Positions 44,501 to 53,328 of a stretch of DNA of 64,000 nt are shown one piece after another (positions within the stretch are counted from its first letter, which is position 1; each line of letters starts with the position of its first letter). Below the pieces are notes generated by a model, which was not told the DNA's origin, searched no databases, and worked only from the letters and a program-made list of their open reading frames with translations. The stretch is taken from positions 806,001 through 870,000 of the forward strand of contig NZ_JACSCX010000001.1 of NCBI RefSeq assembly GCF_014333525.1, read 5' to 3'. The translations under genes were made by a program, and so were the position numbers. This DNA is from Hymenobacter puniceus (GTDB lineage: Bacteria > Bacteroidota > Bacteroidia > Cytophagales > Hymenobacteraceae).

Positions 44501-47500
44501 CTCAGGTCGGGGTTGCCGAATACGGTGATGCTGGCGCCGTTGGGGAAGGTTTTAGTATAGGGCCCAGTGTAGCTGGCCGCATTTTGATTGACGGCTAGGT
44601 TGCGCTCGGCTTTCACATCAATAAAATCCTGCAGCGAGAGGCTGATTTCGTTGGCCGTGGGCCAGATTTCGGCCTGCGTGGTGGCGTTGCGGGGCGTAAT
44701 CTGCAGCGGCAGCCGGTACTCGTAGTAGTTCTGGTTGTAGTCGGTGCCGAGGCGCACGAAAGCCTGCACCTGGCCGTCGCGCACGTTAGCATCTTCGCTT
44801 TCGGCGTGCAGGAACAGGCGCAGCTGCTTGTAGCGCAAGAGACTCAGGTTGATGTTTTTGTAGGCAGCCTGCCCGAAACCGTCGCGAAGCTGGTCGACGC
44901 AGAGGCGTAGGCTTTGCTCGTTCTGCTGGCGGTTTACGGTGCCGGAGCCGTACTCTTTGTCGCGCTGAATATTGGGGGGCAGCACGTACGGAATAGCGCC
45001 TTTGGTGCCATCCACTGCCGGGCCGTTCTCCTCAAGGCTTACGGTGCTGATGTTGAACGAGCGCGCCGCGTCGCCGCAGTTGATGCAGGGCTGGCTGGTT
45101 TCAGAAATCGGCTGCAGGTAGCGGCGCCACTGGTTGGCAATGAACTGGGGCTGCACCATGCGCAATACCACCGGCTGTTGCCAGCCCGTGAGGTACATGC
45201 GCAAAAACCGGATGCTCTTGAACCCGAACGGCTGCCCGTCGGCGCTGCGCACGGCGTTGTAGTTGCGGATCGGAATGCGGAACTGGTACCAGTTCACCTG
45301 GTCGCCGTTCACTTGCTTGGTGATGCGGTCCACCACGTAGTTGTTGCCCACAGCAATGTCGCCGGGATTGGGCCCCAGGTCCAGCTGGTACTCGTAGTAG
45401 CGCTCCGTTTCGGAAATTACGTTGTCACGGTTCAGGTCCTCTTTGTCGGGGAAAGCCGTAGACGAGAGCTGGCTGTTTTCCTGTGAGTTGCCTTCCAGGC
45501 CGTTGTACTGCTTGTAGCGGCCCAGCAGCTTCACGTCGTTCTGGTCGTAGAACGGGTCGAGGTGGTGGCGGAAGTTGTCGCCGGACGGGTCGCCGTAGGC
45601 TTTGCTGAAGAAGGCCGCTTCCTCGGTATCGTTGAGGCCGTCGAGGCCCACGTCCTGGCGGGCGCGGCCCCCAGGCGTGTTGCTGAAGGCATCGGTCAGG
45701 AACTGCTGGCGCGTGACGCGGCCCCAAGGTGTCTGGCGCGTGTCGGTGGCCACGTTGGCATCTTCGGTAGGCAGGCCGTTTTCAAACTCGTACTGGTTGT
45801 TGTCGCGCAGTACATCCTCGCTCACGTTGCCGAGGTTGATGATCAGGCGCCCGCCGGTGGTGTTATTGACGGGCGGGTTTTCGCTGTCGTTGATTTCGCC
45901 CCGGCGGCCGGCAATGAACGGGTCCATCAGCCAGAACTCCAGGTACTCCACGTTGGCGTTGTCGAAGTCGGTGTCGAAGGTGATTTCGCGCGAAATGGCC
46001 CCGAAGTTCTGCGCAGAAGGCGTACTCAGGGTGCGGCCGTCGGCCCCGATGGCGGGATTGTAGTTGTAGGGGCCGCGCTCCGAAGGATAGTAGGCCATGT
46101 CCAGCGAATACTCGAAGCCGTTGCCGGTGGTGCCTAGGTCGCGGTTCGGGAAGATTTCGTTGCGCTGGATGCCGCGGGTGTAGTGGTTCTGCAGCTCGGC
46201 GGCGCCAATGTTGTCCGGAACGTTGGGCCCATCGGTGTAGTAGCTCTGGTCGATGGAGTACCAGGCCAGCTTGGCGCGGCGGTAAGCGGCGGTAATATCG
46301 TTGGCGTCGAAGTTGGGAAACGTGCGGGGCGTGGAGCCCAGCCGCCAGGCCACCGCCGAGTTGAGGCCTCCTAGTGTGTAGGGCGTGCGCGCATTCTCGA
46401 AGTCGTCGAGGTAGCTCACGCCGTTTTCGCCGTTGCCCAACTTGGACTCGCCGGGCAGCAGCTGCGCAAACTCGCCGCTAAAGGCCACCGACGACGGCTC
46501 TTTCGTGGAAATGAATGGCAGCATGTCCAGATACTTCGTGAGGGCGCGCGAGTCGCGGCGCATGTTCACGTCGAAGCCGTAGATGGTGTTGTTGCCCGGC
46601 TCGTCGCCGATGTTGACGCGGTTAATGCCGGGCGCCTGGTTTTCGCGCAGGTGCAGCACCGTAGCCCCAAAGTTCACATCCTGCGAGAGGCGGTAGTCGA
46701 AACGGGCCCCGAGCAACCGGCGCGGCTGCACCTGCACCAAGGCGTTTTTTTCGAACTCCACCCGCAGCTCATTGGCCGAGTTGAGGTAGGCCGGGTTCAG
46801 GATTTTCACCTTGGCTTGGTCGTAGAACACCTGGTAGTCGCGGCCTTCCTCCAGCAGCACCGAGCCGGCGCGCACCCGCACCGAGCCCACCGCAATGCCC
46901 AGGCCGGGCAGCGTAATCTCATCGGTGGCGGTAGCCTGGAACCGGCCGCGCAGCACAAACTTGTCTTTCTCGGTACGCTGCTGGGCGTCGCTCTGCACCT
47001 GGGTGTAAAGCGCGTCGTAGACGTACTTGGCGGCCAGCAGCCGCTCATTGGCGGGGTCGGAGCCCGGCGTTACGCCTAAGGTATCAAACTGGCTGCGCAG
47101 GTAGTTGCCGAAGGGCTCCACTACCGGGAATATCACCTTGCCCAGCTCCGGGTCGATGGTGATGCCGGGGAAGAAGTCGAAGTTGCCGTCGGCGTTCTGG
47201 TCGTTGTTGGGGTTTACGTTGTCGAGGTTGAGCACCTCAATTAGCGGGCGGTTCTGGATGCGGGCGCCTTCTTTCAGCGAAATCAAATCCACGCCCGTTA
47301 TGTCGTCCTTATAGATGATCTGGAGCTGAAAGTTGTCCCGGTTGAGCTGTGAGGCATTCAACGGGTACACATTCTTCATCATCAAATCCCAGGTGGGCAG
47401 GTTCCGGGTGAGCAGGTTCAGGTTCTGCGGGTTCTGGCTGGGGTCGGCGAGGCCCACGGCGGGGTTGGTGGCCTTCAGCAGCTTCAAGAACACCACTTCG

Positions 47501-49089
47501 TCTTGGCTGCGGTTGCCGTAGTCATTCACCACCTCCCCTACTTTATAGGTGCGGCCGTTGTAGAGGTACTCGTAGCTAACGCCCAGCACCTGCTCGGGCA
47601 GCAGCTGCGTGTTCAGGCTCAGGTAGCCCAGTTGGGCATTGAAGGTGTACTCGCGCGGGTCGAGCTTGCGGGCACGCACGTGCTCGAAGTCCACGTTCTT
47701 CACCAAAGGCTGGCCGGCCACGCTGCCGCTGCTCAGGTAGTTATCCACGGTCAGCTCGCCGCGGGCCTGGGCATTGGGGGTTAGCAGTTGCTGGAGCTGG
47801 TTGTTGGTGTTGTTGGCGGCGGCCGTAGGCACGGTGCCGGGCAGCAGCAGGGGGCTGCGGTACACGCGGCTAGCTTCGCCCAGGTCCATGAGCGGCACCA
47901 CGTTGCGCAGATTGTCGCTCTGGCGGTTGTCGTTGGTCACCCACACTTCCAGATAGCGAACCTCGATGCCGCTTTGTACCGTGGGCAGGTTGCGTAACGC
48001 CAGGTTGTACCGGTCACGGAAGAACTGGCTCAGGAAAAAGTGCCGGTCTTTCTCGTACTGGCTGGCCTTAATTTCAAACTGCCGGCTCTGGCCGCCGTTC
48101 TGCACGCGCACTTCGTCGGCCTGGCCGCGCAGGGTGCTGGCCACGGCCGTCACGCTCATGCGCCCAAACTGCAGCTGCGTTTTCACCCCGAACAGGTTCT
48201 GCCCGCCCACAATCAGCGAGTTGTTCAGCGGCAAACTCACGTTGCCCAAATCCACCTTCCGGATAATGTCGGTGTCGAAGCCCGTGTAATCGAGCTTCAT
48301 GTTGTTTTCGAAGTCGAAGGCCGCTTTGGTGTCGTAGTTGAAGTTCAGGCGCAGCTTCTCCCCAATCTGGCCGGTCAGGTTGAGGTTCATGTTCTGGTCG
48401 AACTGAAACTCGCCGATGCGCTGCTGCCGTAGCGTGAGCGTGGGGTTCTGGTTGCGGTTGAAGCGTGCGCCCATCCGGATGGTCACGGCGCCGGCCGGCC
48501 GAATGTCGACGTAGGAGCCCCCGAAAATACGGTCAGCCATGGGGCCGAGGTAGATCTTGGGAATCAGGCGGCGCGAGGCGGCCGAGCCGGAGTCGCCAAC
48601 GACGCCCCCGGCCGAACGATTCCGGAAGTAGTCTCGTACAGCCTGTTGCTGCTGCCAGCGCGAATATTCCTTGAACGTGAGGCGGCTGGGGTCGCGGAAG
48701 TCCACATCCTCCCCAATCCGCTCCTCCACATCGAAATACTGCAGGCTGTCGTCGGGCGTGATTACCTGCTGCACATTGCCGGGCAGCGGCAGCACCAGCG
48801 GCGAGCGACGGCGCTGCGGCGAAAACGGCGACCCTACCCGGTCCTGGGGCGCCACGCGGGGCCGGCGGCTAGGGCGGTAGCGGCTGGTATCGGGCAGCGC
48901 GGTGCGCGGCGTATCGGGCGCAGCAGTGAGCCAAGGCCGGGCAGCACTGGTTTCGGGCAGCCACGCCCAAAGCTGGCGCAGCGAAAAAGCGGCCGACCCG
49001 GCAGTTTCGGCCTGCGACCACCAAGCACCCAGCAACGACGCAAAAACAACCGCAACGCAGGCAGTGAGGGACTTCTTACCGGAGTTCAA
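41569..49089 (-). CDS. sprA: T9SS outer-membrane translocon SprA (SOV)
   Basis: 2506 residues, the size of SprA. It forms the giant beta-barrel pore through which T9SS substrates cross the outer membrane, needed for gliding in flavobacteria. Sequence features include a signal peptide (MNSGKKSLTACVAVVFASLLG...AWW), motifs such as RIGEFQFDQNMNLNLTGQIGEKLRLNFNYDTKAAFDFENNMKLDYTG around 215-260, QLRLFLHAESEDANV and many barrel strands to the C-terminal FFARTVTDPRVQNSFKNS. A TAG lies two codons upstream of TTG 49089, so TTG or a later codon starts translation. Adjacent ruvA, maeB and gcvH-vanZ match an order common in Bacteroidota, from memory. Two substrates with T9SS tails are in this window. 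Confidence 0.97.
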   Translation of the reverse strand: MNSGKKSLTACVAVVFASLLGAWWSQAETAGSAAFSLRQLWAWLPETSAARPWLTAAPDTPRTALPDTSRYRPSRRPRVAPQDRVGSPFSPQRRRSPLVLPLPGNVQQVITPDDSLQYFDVEERIGEDVDFRDPSRLTFKEYSRWQQQQAVRDYFRNRSAGGVVGDSGSAASRRLIPKIYLGPMADRIFGGSYVDIRPAGAVTIRMGARFNRNQNPTLTLRQQRIGEFQFDQNMNLNLTGQIGEKLRLNFNYDTKAAFDFENNMKLDYTGFDTDIIRKVDLGNVSLPLNNSLIVGGQNLFGVKTQLQFGRMSVTAVASTLRGQADEVRVQNGGQSRQFEIKASQYEKDRHFFLSQFFRDRYNLALRNLPTVQSGIEVRYLEVWVTNDNRQSDNLRNVVPLMDLGEASRVYRSPLLLPGTVPTAAANNTNNQLQQLLTPNAQARGELTVDNYLSSGSVAGQPLVKNVDFEHVRARKLDPREYTFNAQLGYLSLNTQLLPEQVLGVSYEYLYNGRTYKVGEVVNDYGNRSQDEVVFLKLLKATNPAVGLADPSQNPQNLNLLTRNLPTWDLMMKNVYPLNASQLNRDNFQLQIIYKDDITGVDLISLKEGARIQNRPLIEVLNLDNVNPNNDQNADGNFDFFPGITIDPELGKVIFPVVEPFGNYLRSQFDTLGVTPGSDPANERLLAAKYVYDALYTQVQSDAQQRTEKDKFVLRGRFQATATDEITLPGLGIAVGSVRVRAGSVLLEEGRDYQVFYDQAKVKILNPAYLNSANELRVEFEKNALVQVQPRRLLGARFDYRLSQDVNFGATVLHLRENQAPGINRVNIGDEPGNNTIYGFDVNMRRDSRALTKYLDMLPFISTKEPSSVAFSGEFAQLLPGESKLGNGENGVSYLDDFENARTPYTLGGLNSAVAWRLGSTPRTFPNFDANDITAAYRRAKLAWYSIDQSYYTDGPNVPDNIGAAELQNHYTRGIQRNEIFPNRDLGTTGNGFEYSLDMAYYPSERGPYNYNPAIGADGRTLSTPSAQNFGAISREITFDTDFDNANVEYLEFWLMDPFIAGRRGEINDSENPPVNNTTGGRLIINLGNVSEDVLRDNNQYEFENGLPTEDANVATDTRQTPWGRVTRQQFLTDAFSNTPGGRARQDVGLDGLNDTEEAAFFSKAYGDPSGDNFRHHLDPFYDQNDVKLLGRYKQYNGLEGNSQENSQLSSTAFPDKEDLNRDNVISETERYYEYQLDLGPNPGDIAVGNNYVVDRITKQVNGDQVNWYQFRIPIRNYNAVRSADGQPFGFKSIRFLRMYLTGWQQPVVLRMVQPQFIANQWRRYLQPISETSQPCINCGDAARSFNISTVSLEENGPAVDGTKGAIPYVLPPNIQRDKEYGSGTVNRQQNEQSLRLCVDQLRDGFGQAAYKNINLSLLRYKQLRLFLHAESEDANVRDGQVQAFVRLGTDYNQNYYEYRLPLQITPRNATTQAEIWPTANEISLSLQDFIDVKAERNLAVNQNAASYTGPYTKTFPNGASITVFGNPDLSAVQGAMIGLFNPTNDGNTKSFCLWADEFRVFDFDKQNGWAATARFNTKLADLANITATGSYTSVGFGGLQDKLQQRSLESITRGDVNATVAADKFFPEKLGLRIPVLVQAGNETRAPEYDPLDPDTRLEQSLRKFTRPDNTIDTDKQAEYRKEVIDQTTSRSISVLNVRKERTNSEKKPMPYDIENFAASYSITERTHTDIRTDRDYTRTYTGALAYLYQLTPKSYTPLAKIKALDNPYLKIFQDVNFTPLPTRFSFRADIDRRYNERFLQRVLEPGQLPTTNGIPGVFQKSFFFNRIYDLQWALTKALTIDYTANNRAVIDEGQGRTIGDSPEAQENRRQLRENLFRQGGRTTNFNQTVAVTYRLPLDKFPLTDWLSADARYAANYTWQAASTALRAPAPIVFLPNGSPDPNDTTTTKLNLGNTIQNNGELSANGKIDLVKLYNKVRFLNIINNAPAPGANEAGNGKLRPGISGALDRATKAGQPEVPADTAKGPELRLLKAVLRSLMTARSLNFTYTRSNGTLLPGYLPRTRFFGMNSDFDAPGVPFLLGKQYDLDALYERAAGRGWYTNQSQFLNTPISSLLTENLVLRTSLEPFRDFNIQLEGRRQLARNREVFYRNEIDEVTLQPTGNLAPRQDLGSGTFSTSFISIRTLFGDRMNEGEQSKAFDRFINNRGIVQQRLADANTSGTGTYGFNSQDVLIPAFLDAYRGKSSDGYKAEKFKPFELLPIPNWRVDYNGLAELPFVKRYFRSISLTHAYSSVYTVAGYTTASGYEREPEGLSTITNASGQYIPYYIIGQVSIAERLSPLIGVNFQTLEKITGRLELRTERAIGLNTSNAQVTELHTQELVIGFGYATNRFKLPFRVGGEQRILRNELTARLDLSIRDNTTIQRSIEDVVDPNNPTGGTPSVGRARGLTTNGTRQMQLRPTIDYVLNQRLNLQLFFARTVTDPRVQNSFKNSTTEGGLQLRYSLSQ

Positions 49090-49238
49090 GTGCTACAAAT
49101 AATAAAAGGATGCAGGTGGCGACAATCGGTAAGTAGCAAGGCGTGAGTGGCCGGTATCAAGTGGAAGCAAGGGCATTTATGCCCCGGCTTCACCTCTCAA
49201 TACCAACTACTTCATACTCATTACTTCCGTCTCAATAC

Positions 49239-49844
49239 TTAATTTGACTTAAGAGCAAACTTAATCAATTCCTCCACGCTCAGGTCGTTACCGTAGCGCT
49301 TCTGGATCTGGTCAAGGTTCTTCTCGGCAGCGGCCCGGGCAAAGCCCAGCGTCACCAAAGCCGACAACGCCTCACTGCGGCTGGTATTGTGTGTGCGGGC
49401 CAGCGGCACGGTATCAACGCCGGCTTTGGCCAGCAGCTCGTCTTTGCGCAGCTTGTCGCGCAGCTCCAGAATCACGCGCTGCGCCGTTTTGGGGCCCACG
49501 CCCTTGATGCTCTGGATGGCGCGCACGTCCTCGTTGACGATGGCCTGGCGGATTTCGCCTACGCTCATGCTGCTCACCATCACAATGCCCGTGCCCGGCC
49601 CGATGCCCGACACGGAAATCAGCTGCATGAATAGCGCTTTTTCGCTGGGGTCGAGGAAGCCGTAGAGCGTGTGGGCGTCTTCCTTAATGTGCTGGAAGGT
49701 GTAAAGCTTGGCCTTGTCGCCCTCGGCGGGCAGCTTGCTGAATGTGCTGAGCGAAATCCGCACTTCGTAGCCGATGCCACTCACGTCGAGAATGGCCTGA
49801 GCGTGGTCTTTGTAAGCGAGCTTTCCTTCGATATAGGCAATCAT
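49239..49844 (-). CDS. ruvA: Holliday junction DNA helicase subunit RuvA
   Basis: 201 residues from ATG 49844 (MIAYIEGKLAYKDHAQAIL). The OB-fold N-terminus, HhH motifs (LISVSGIGPGTGIVMV, IQSIKGVGPKTAQRVILEL) and a small C-terminal domain (EALSALVTLGFARAAAEKNL) define RuvA, which binds the four-way junction and loads RuvB. Upstream residues precede the conserved start and are not included. It is 148 bp upstream of sprA on the same strand. Confidence 0.97.
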   Translation of the reverse strand: MIAYIEGKLAYKDHAQAILDVSGIGYEVRISLSTFSKLPAEGDKAKLYTFQHIKEDAHTLYGFLDPSEKALFMQLISVSGIGPGTGIVMVSSMSVGEIRQAIVNEDVRAIQSIKGVGPKTAQRVILELRDKLRKDELLAKAGVDTVPLARTHNTSRSEALSALVTLGFARAAAEKNLDQIQKRYGNDLSVEELIKFALKSN

Positions 49845-50018
49845 GGGGTTGTAGGGCTTAGGACCTGGAGAATGGGAATCAGGGTGGCAGGGCAACACCA
49901 GCGGGCGGATTTTCTATCCCGAAACCAGCGGCATTATTAGCGAAATAAATTGCCTGTGGCGAGGCAATGAATCAGTAGAAAGCGAGCTGCAACAGGCGCA
50001 AATCCGCCCAGACAAAAG

Positions 50019-50059
50019 AACGTCATGCTGGCTCGCTCCGGCAAGTTCAGCATGACGTT
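50019..50059. repeat. Short palindrome, AACGTCATGCTG type
   Basis: AACGTCATGCTG pairs exactly with CAGCATGACGTT around a 17-nt loop. It shares the GTCATGCTG end with the palindrome at 20560 but is much shorter. Confidence 0.7.
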
Positions 50060-50125
50060 CGATGGGTTTGTGGCAAGCTGCTCAGGTTCTTTTATTTGCC
50101 GTATGCTGGCAAATTGCAAGCTCAG

Positions 50126-52405
50126 TTACAGCCCGCGGTTGTTCTGGCTTTGCTGGGCATCAACCACGGCAATGGAGGCCATATTCACGATTTCGCGCAC
50201 GGAAGCGCCCATCTGCAGAATGTGCACCGGCTTGCGCATACCCATCAGCACCGGCCCGATTACTTCGGCGCCCCCGATTTCCTGGAGCACTTTGTAGGCA
50301 ATGTTGCCGCTAATCACGTTCGGGAAGATGAGCGTGTTGGCCCCGCCTTTCGCGGCCAGCTCCGAGAACGGGTACTGCTCGCGCAGCAGGTCGGGGTTGA
50401 GGGCTGTGTTGGCTTGCATCTCGCCATCCAGAATCAGGTCGGGGTAGCGCTTTTTGGCCAGCTCGGTGGCGCGGCGGGCCTTGTCGGGCAGCTCGCCGGG
50501 GTTGGAGCCGAAGTTGGAGTAGCTGATAACGGCCACCCGCGGCTCGGCATCGAAGAAGCGCACGGCCTCGGCCGTCAGGCCGATGATGTCCACCATTTCC
50601 TCAGCCGTAGGGTCGATGTTGACGGTGGTATCAGCGAAGAAGAACGGGCCTTTCTTGTGCTGGATGATGTACATGGACGCCACGCGCTTCACACCTTCTT
50701 CTACCCCAATTACCTGCAAGGAGGGCACAATGCTCTTGCCGTAGTCTTTGGTAAGGCCCGTGATGAAGGCATCGGCCTCACCGGTTTCCAGCATCATCGA
50801 ACCGTAGTAGTTCCGCTCGCGCAGCAGGCGGCGGCCTTCGTAGAGCGTGATGCCGCGGCGGCGGCGCTTCTCATACAGCAGGTTGGCGTACTCCTCCCGC
50901 TTGGCGTCTTCCTCCAGAATGTCGATGATCTGGCAGCCGTGCAGGTCGAGGTTGTTGGCCTGGGCAATGGCTTCCAGCTTTTTGCGGTTGCCGAGCAAAG
51001 TAGGCACCGCAATGCCCTCGTCGAACAGAATCTGAGCAGCCTTGAGGATTTTGTAGTTGTCGGCTTCGGCAAATACCACGCGCTTGGGATTGGCGCGGGC
51101 CGCCGACGTAATGCGGTTCATCAGCTTCTGATTCACGCCGAGGCGGCCGCGCAGCTCGTCTTCGTAAGCGGTCCAGTCTTCGATGTTGCGGCGGGCCGAG
51201 CCGCTTTCCATGGCGGCGCGGGCCACTGCCGGGCTCACCGTCGTAATCAGGCGTGGATCGAGGGGCTTCGGAATGAGGTAGGTGCGGCCGAAGGCCAGCG
51301 TGTTGTCGCCGTAGGCGCGGTTCACCATGTCCGGCACCGGCTCCTTGGCCAGCTCCGACAGCGCATGCACGGCGGCCAGCTTCATGGCCTCGTTGATTTC
51401 GGTGGCCCGCACGTCCAGCGCGCCCCGGAAGATGTAGGGGAAGCCGAGTACGTTGTTGACCTGGTTGGGATGGTCGGAGCGGCCCGTCGCCATGATGATG
51501 TCGGGACGGGTGGCCATGGCCAGCTCGTAGGCAATTTCGGGATTGGGGTTGGCCAGCGCAAATACAATAGGGTTGTCGGCCATCTTCAGCAGCAGCTCGG
51601 CCGGCAGCACGTTGGCCGCCGAAAGGCCCAGGAATACGTCGGCTCCTTCCAGCGCCTCCGCCATGGTACTGACGGGCCGGCTGGTGGCAAACTGCAGCTG
51701 CAGCGGGTCGAGGTCAGTGCGGCTGGCGTTGATGACGCCATCTTTGTCAAACACCACCACATTTTCCAGCTTGAGGCCCAGCGCCAGGTACAGGCGCAGG
51801 CAGCTGATGGCCGCCGCGCCCGCGCCGCTCACCACCAGCTTGATGTCCTCGATGCTTTTGCCCACTACTTCCAGGCCGTTGAGCAGCGCCGCCGACGAAA
51901 TGATGGCCGTGCCATGCTGGTCGTCGTGCATGAGCGGAATGTTCATCTTGTCGCGGAGCTCGGTCTCGATGCGGAAGCACTCCGGGGCCTTGATATCCTC
52001 CAAGTTGATGCCGCCGAAGGTGGGCTCCAGCGCCTTCACGATGCGGATGAACTCGTCGGGGTCGGTGGCGTCGATTTCGATGTCGAAGCAGTCGATGCCC
52101 GCAAATTTCTTGAACAGTACGCCTTTGCCTTCCATCACCGGCTTGCTGGCCGCCGGCCCAATGTTGCCAAGCCCCAGCACGGCCGTTCCGTTGCTGATAA
52201 CGGCTACCAGGTTACCCTTAGCGGTATATTTATAGACGTCGTCGGGGTTTTGGGCAATGGCCAGGCAGGGCTCGGCAACACCCGGCGAGTAGGCCAGCGC
52301 CAAATCCAGCTGGGTGCTGACAGGCTTGGTGGGCACTACCTCAATTTTGCCGGCGGGGCTTTGGGAATGATAGTCAAGAGCGTCCTGCTTGTTGATTTTG
52401 AGCAT
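50126..52405 (-). CDS. maeB: NADP-dependent malic enzyme with C-terminal phosphotransacetylase-like domain
   Basis: 759 residues. The N-terminal ~420 residues form the malic enzyme: [66 protein letters not shown] (nucleotide-binding glycines). The C-terminal ~320 residues ([52 protein letters not shown]) are phosphate acetyltransferase-like, often non-catalytic and allosteric. It decarboxylates malate to pyruvate with NADP. It is located upstream of ruvA - sprA, all on the minus strand. Confidence 0.97.
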   Translation of the reverse strand: MLKINKQDALDYHSQSPAGKIEVVPTKPVSTQLDLALAYSPGVAEPCLAIAQNPDDVYKYTAKGNLVAVISNGTAVLGLGNIGPAASKPVMEGKGVLFKKFAGIDCFDIEIDATDPDEFIRIVKALEPTFGGINLEDIKAPECFRIETELRDKMNIPLMHDDQHGTAIISSAALLNGLEVVGKSIEDIKLVVSGAGAAAISCLRLYLALGLKLENVVVFDKDGVINASRTDLDPLQLQFATSRPVSTMAEALEGADVFLGLSAANVLPAELLLKMADNPIVFALANPNPEIAYELAMATRPDIIMATGRSDHPNQVNNVLGFPYIFRGALDVRATEINEAMKLAAVHALSELAKEPVPDMVNRAYGDNTLAFGRTYLIPKPLDPRLITTVSPAVARAAMESGSARRNIEDWTAYEDELRGRLGVNQKLMNRITSAARANPKRVVFAEADNYKILKAAQILFDEGIAVPTLLGNRKKLEAIAQANNLDLHGCQIIDILEEDAKREEYANLLYEKRRRRGITLYEGRRLLRERNYYGSMMLETGEADAFITGLTKDYGKSIVPSLQVIGVEEGVKRVASMYIIQHKKGPFFFADTTVNIDPTAEEMVDIIGLTAEAVRFFDAEPRVAVISYSNFGSNPGELPDKARRATELAKKRYPDLILDGEMQANTALNPDLLREQYPFSELAAKGGANTLIFPNVISGNIAYKVLQEIGGAEVIGPVLMGMRKPVHILQMGASVREIVNMASIAVVDAQQSQNNRGL

Positions 52406-52499
52406 GAGTCGGATTCCAAAGTGAAACGCTGCCGCCGAAGCTGCAGCATAAGCAAGTTGGGGCCAAATCCGCCGGAATCAAAGTTTAAACGCCTGAGCT

Positions 52500-52573
52500 G
52501 TCATTTCGGAGGAAGCGAAAAACCTGCACTATCCGGTTGACTCAGCAACCCAGATTCCTCGCTTCGCTTGCCA
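52500..52573. repeat. Degenerate palindrome, GAGGAATC type
   Basis: Right end ATTCCTCGCTTCGCTTGCC resembles the inverse of GTCATTTCGGAGGAAGCG at the left end. A decayed relative of the palindrome at 10567. Confidence 0.5.
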
Positions 52574-52591
52574 CAACCGCTACACAGCTCT

Positions 52592-53185
52592 CTACCGCAG
52601 CGGCACTTCCGTGAAAGTACCGTACACGCGCAGGTCGCCGGAACGGTGGTTGTCGGTGCCGGAAGTCAGGAACACAAATGGGTCTTTGCTGCCGGCCGCC
52701 TCCACGCTGTAGCTGCCGCTGATGAGGTTGCGGGCAGCATCGTAGCTGCTGATAACAACCGAGCCCGTGAGGCGGTGGCTGTTGCCAGTAACCAAGTGGC
52801 CAATGGCATTGCCAGTGAAGCTGGAGCGCAGATAGCTGACCTGCACGTCGCCGGCGCTAGGGTCGGGCTGCGAGGCCAGCGTGTAGGTGCCGGCCAGACC
52901 GGGCTTCTGGCGGCTCTTGGCAATCGTAAATTCCAGCTGGTCGGTGGGGCGGGTTTGGCTGTTGCTAAGTTTCAGCACAAGCCGGTCGGGCAGCAGCTGG
53001 CCGCCGGGACGGTCGGCTAGATGATTGATGCCACGCGTTTCGTCGGGGCTGTTATAGCGAAACGTCATGTTCAGGGCAGCTTCCTGCGCCGGCACGGCTG
53101 GCTGGGGCTGCTCGGCGGCATCTTTCTGGCAGGCAATAGTGAATAGAGAAGCAGTGGTCAGGCAAGCGAATAGGAAACGTTTCAT
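52592..53185 (-). CDS. Hypothetical lipoprotein
   Basis: 197 residues from ATG 53185: MKRFLFACLTTASLFTIACQKD with a lipobox (FTIAC) for lipid attachment. The rest is a beta-rich domain with Ser/Gly loops (GTYTLASQPDPSAGDVQ, LTGSVVISSYDAARNLISGSY, ISGSYSVEAAGSKDPF) like a six-bladed or jelly-roll surface domain. No family is recognised. Longer upstream starts lack homology-like content. It is followed on the same strand, upstream, by the MG2/TonB-plug gene 143 bp away. Confidence 0.75.
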   Translation of the reverse strand: MKRFLFACLTTASLFTIACQKDAAEQPQPAVPAQEAALNMTFRYNSPDETRGINHLADRPGGQLLPDRLVLKLSNSQTRPTDQLEFTIAKSRQKPGLAGTYTLASQPDPSAGDVQVSYLRSSFTGNAIGHLVTGNSHRLTGSVVISSYDAARNLISGSYSVEAAGSKDPFVFLTSGTDNHRSGDLRVYGTFTEVPLR

Positions 53186-53328
53186 TGAAATAATCCGGCA
53201 TAAAAGTGAAGGTGCCGGCCCGGCTCCAAGAGTTGTGCCAGAGTAGCCAGGAATAGTTCCGTAAACCGGATATTTTTTATTAGGCAATCCGCACTGAACC
53301 GACAACCTGCTCTGAAGCCGCACTGCGC

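Noticed and set aside
41962..44598. Long plus-strand open frame opposite sprA (878 codons), with others at 45562-46137 and 48646-49146
   Set aside because: High-GC antisense shadows of SprA codons; low-complexity Val/Ala/Gly/Arg-rich translations with no domain.
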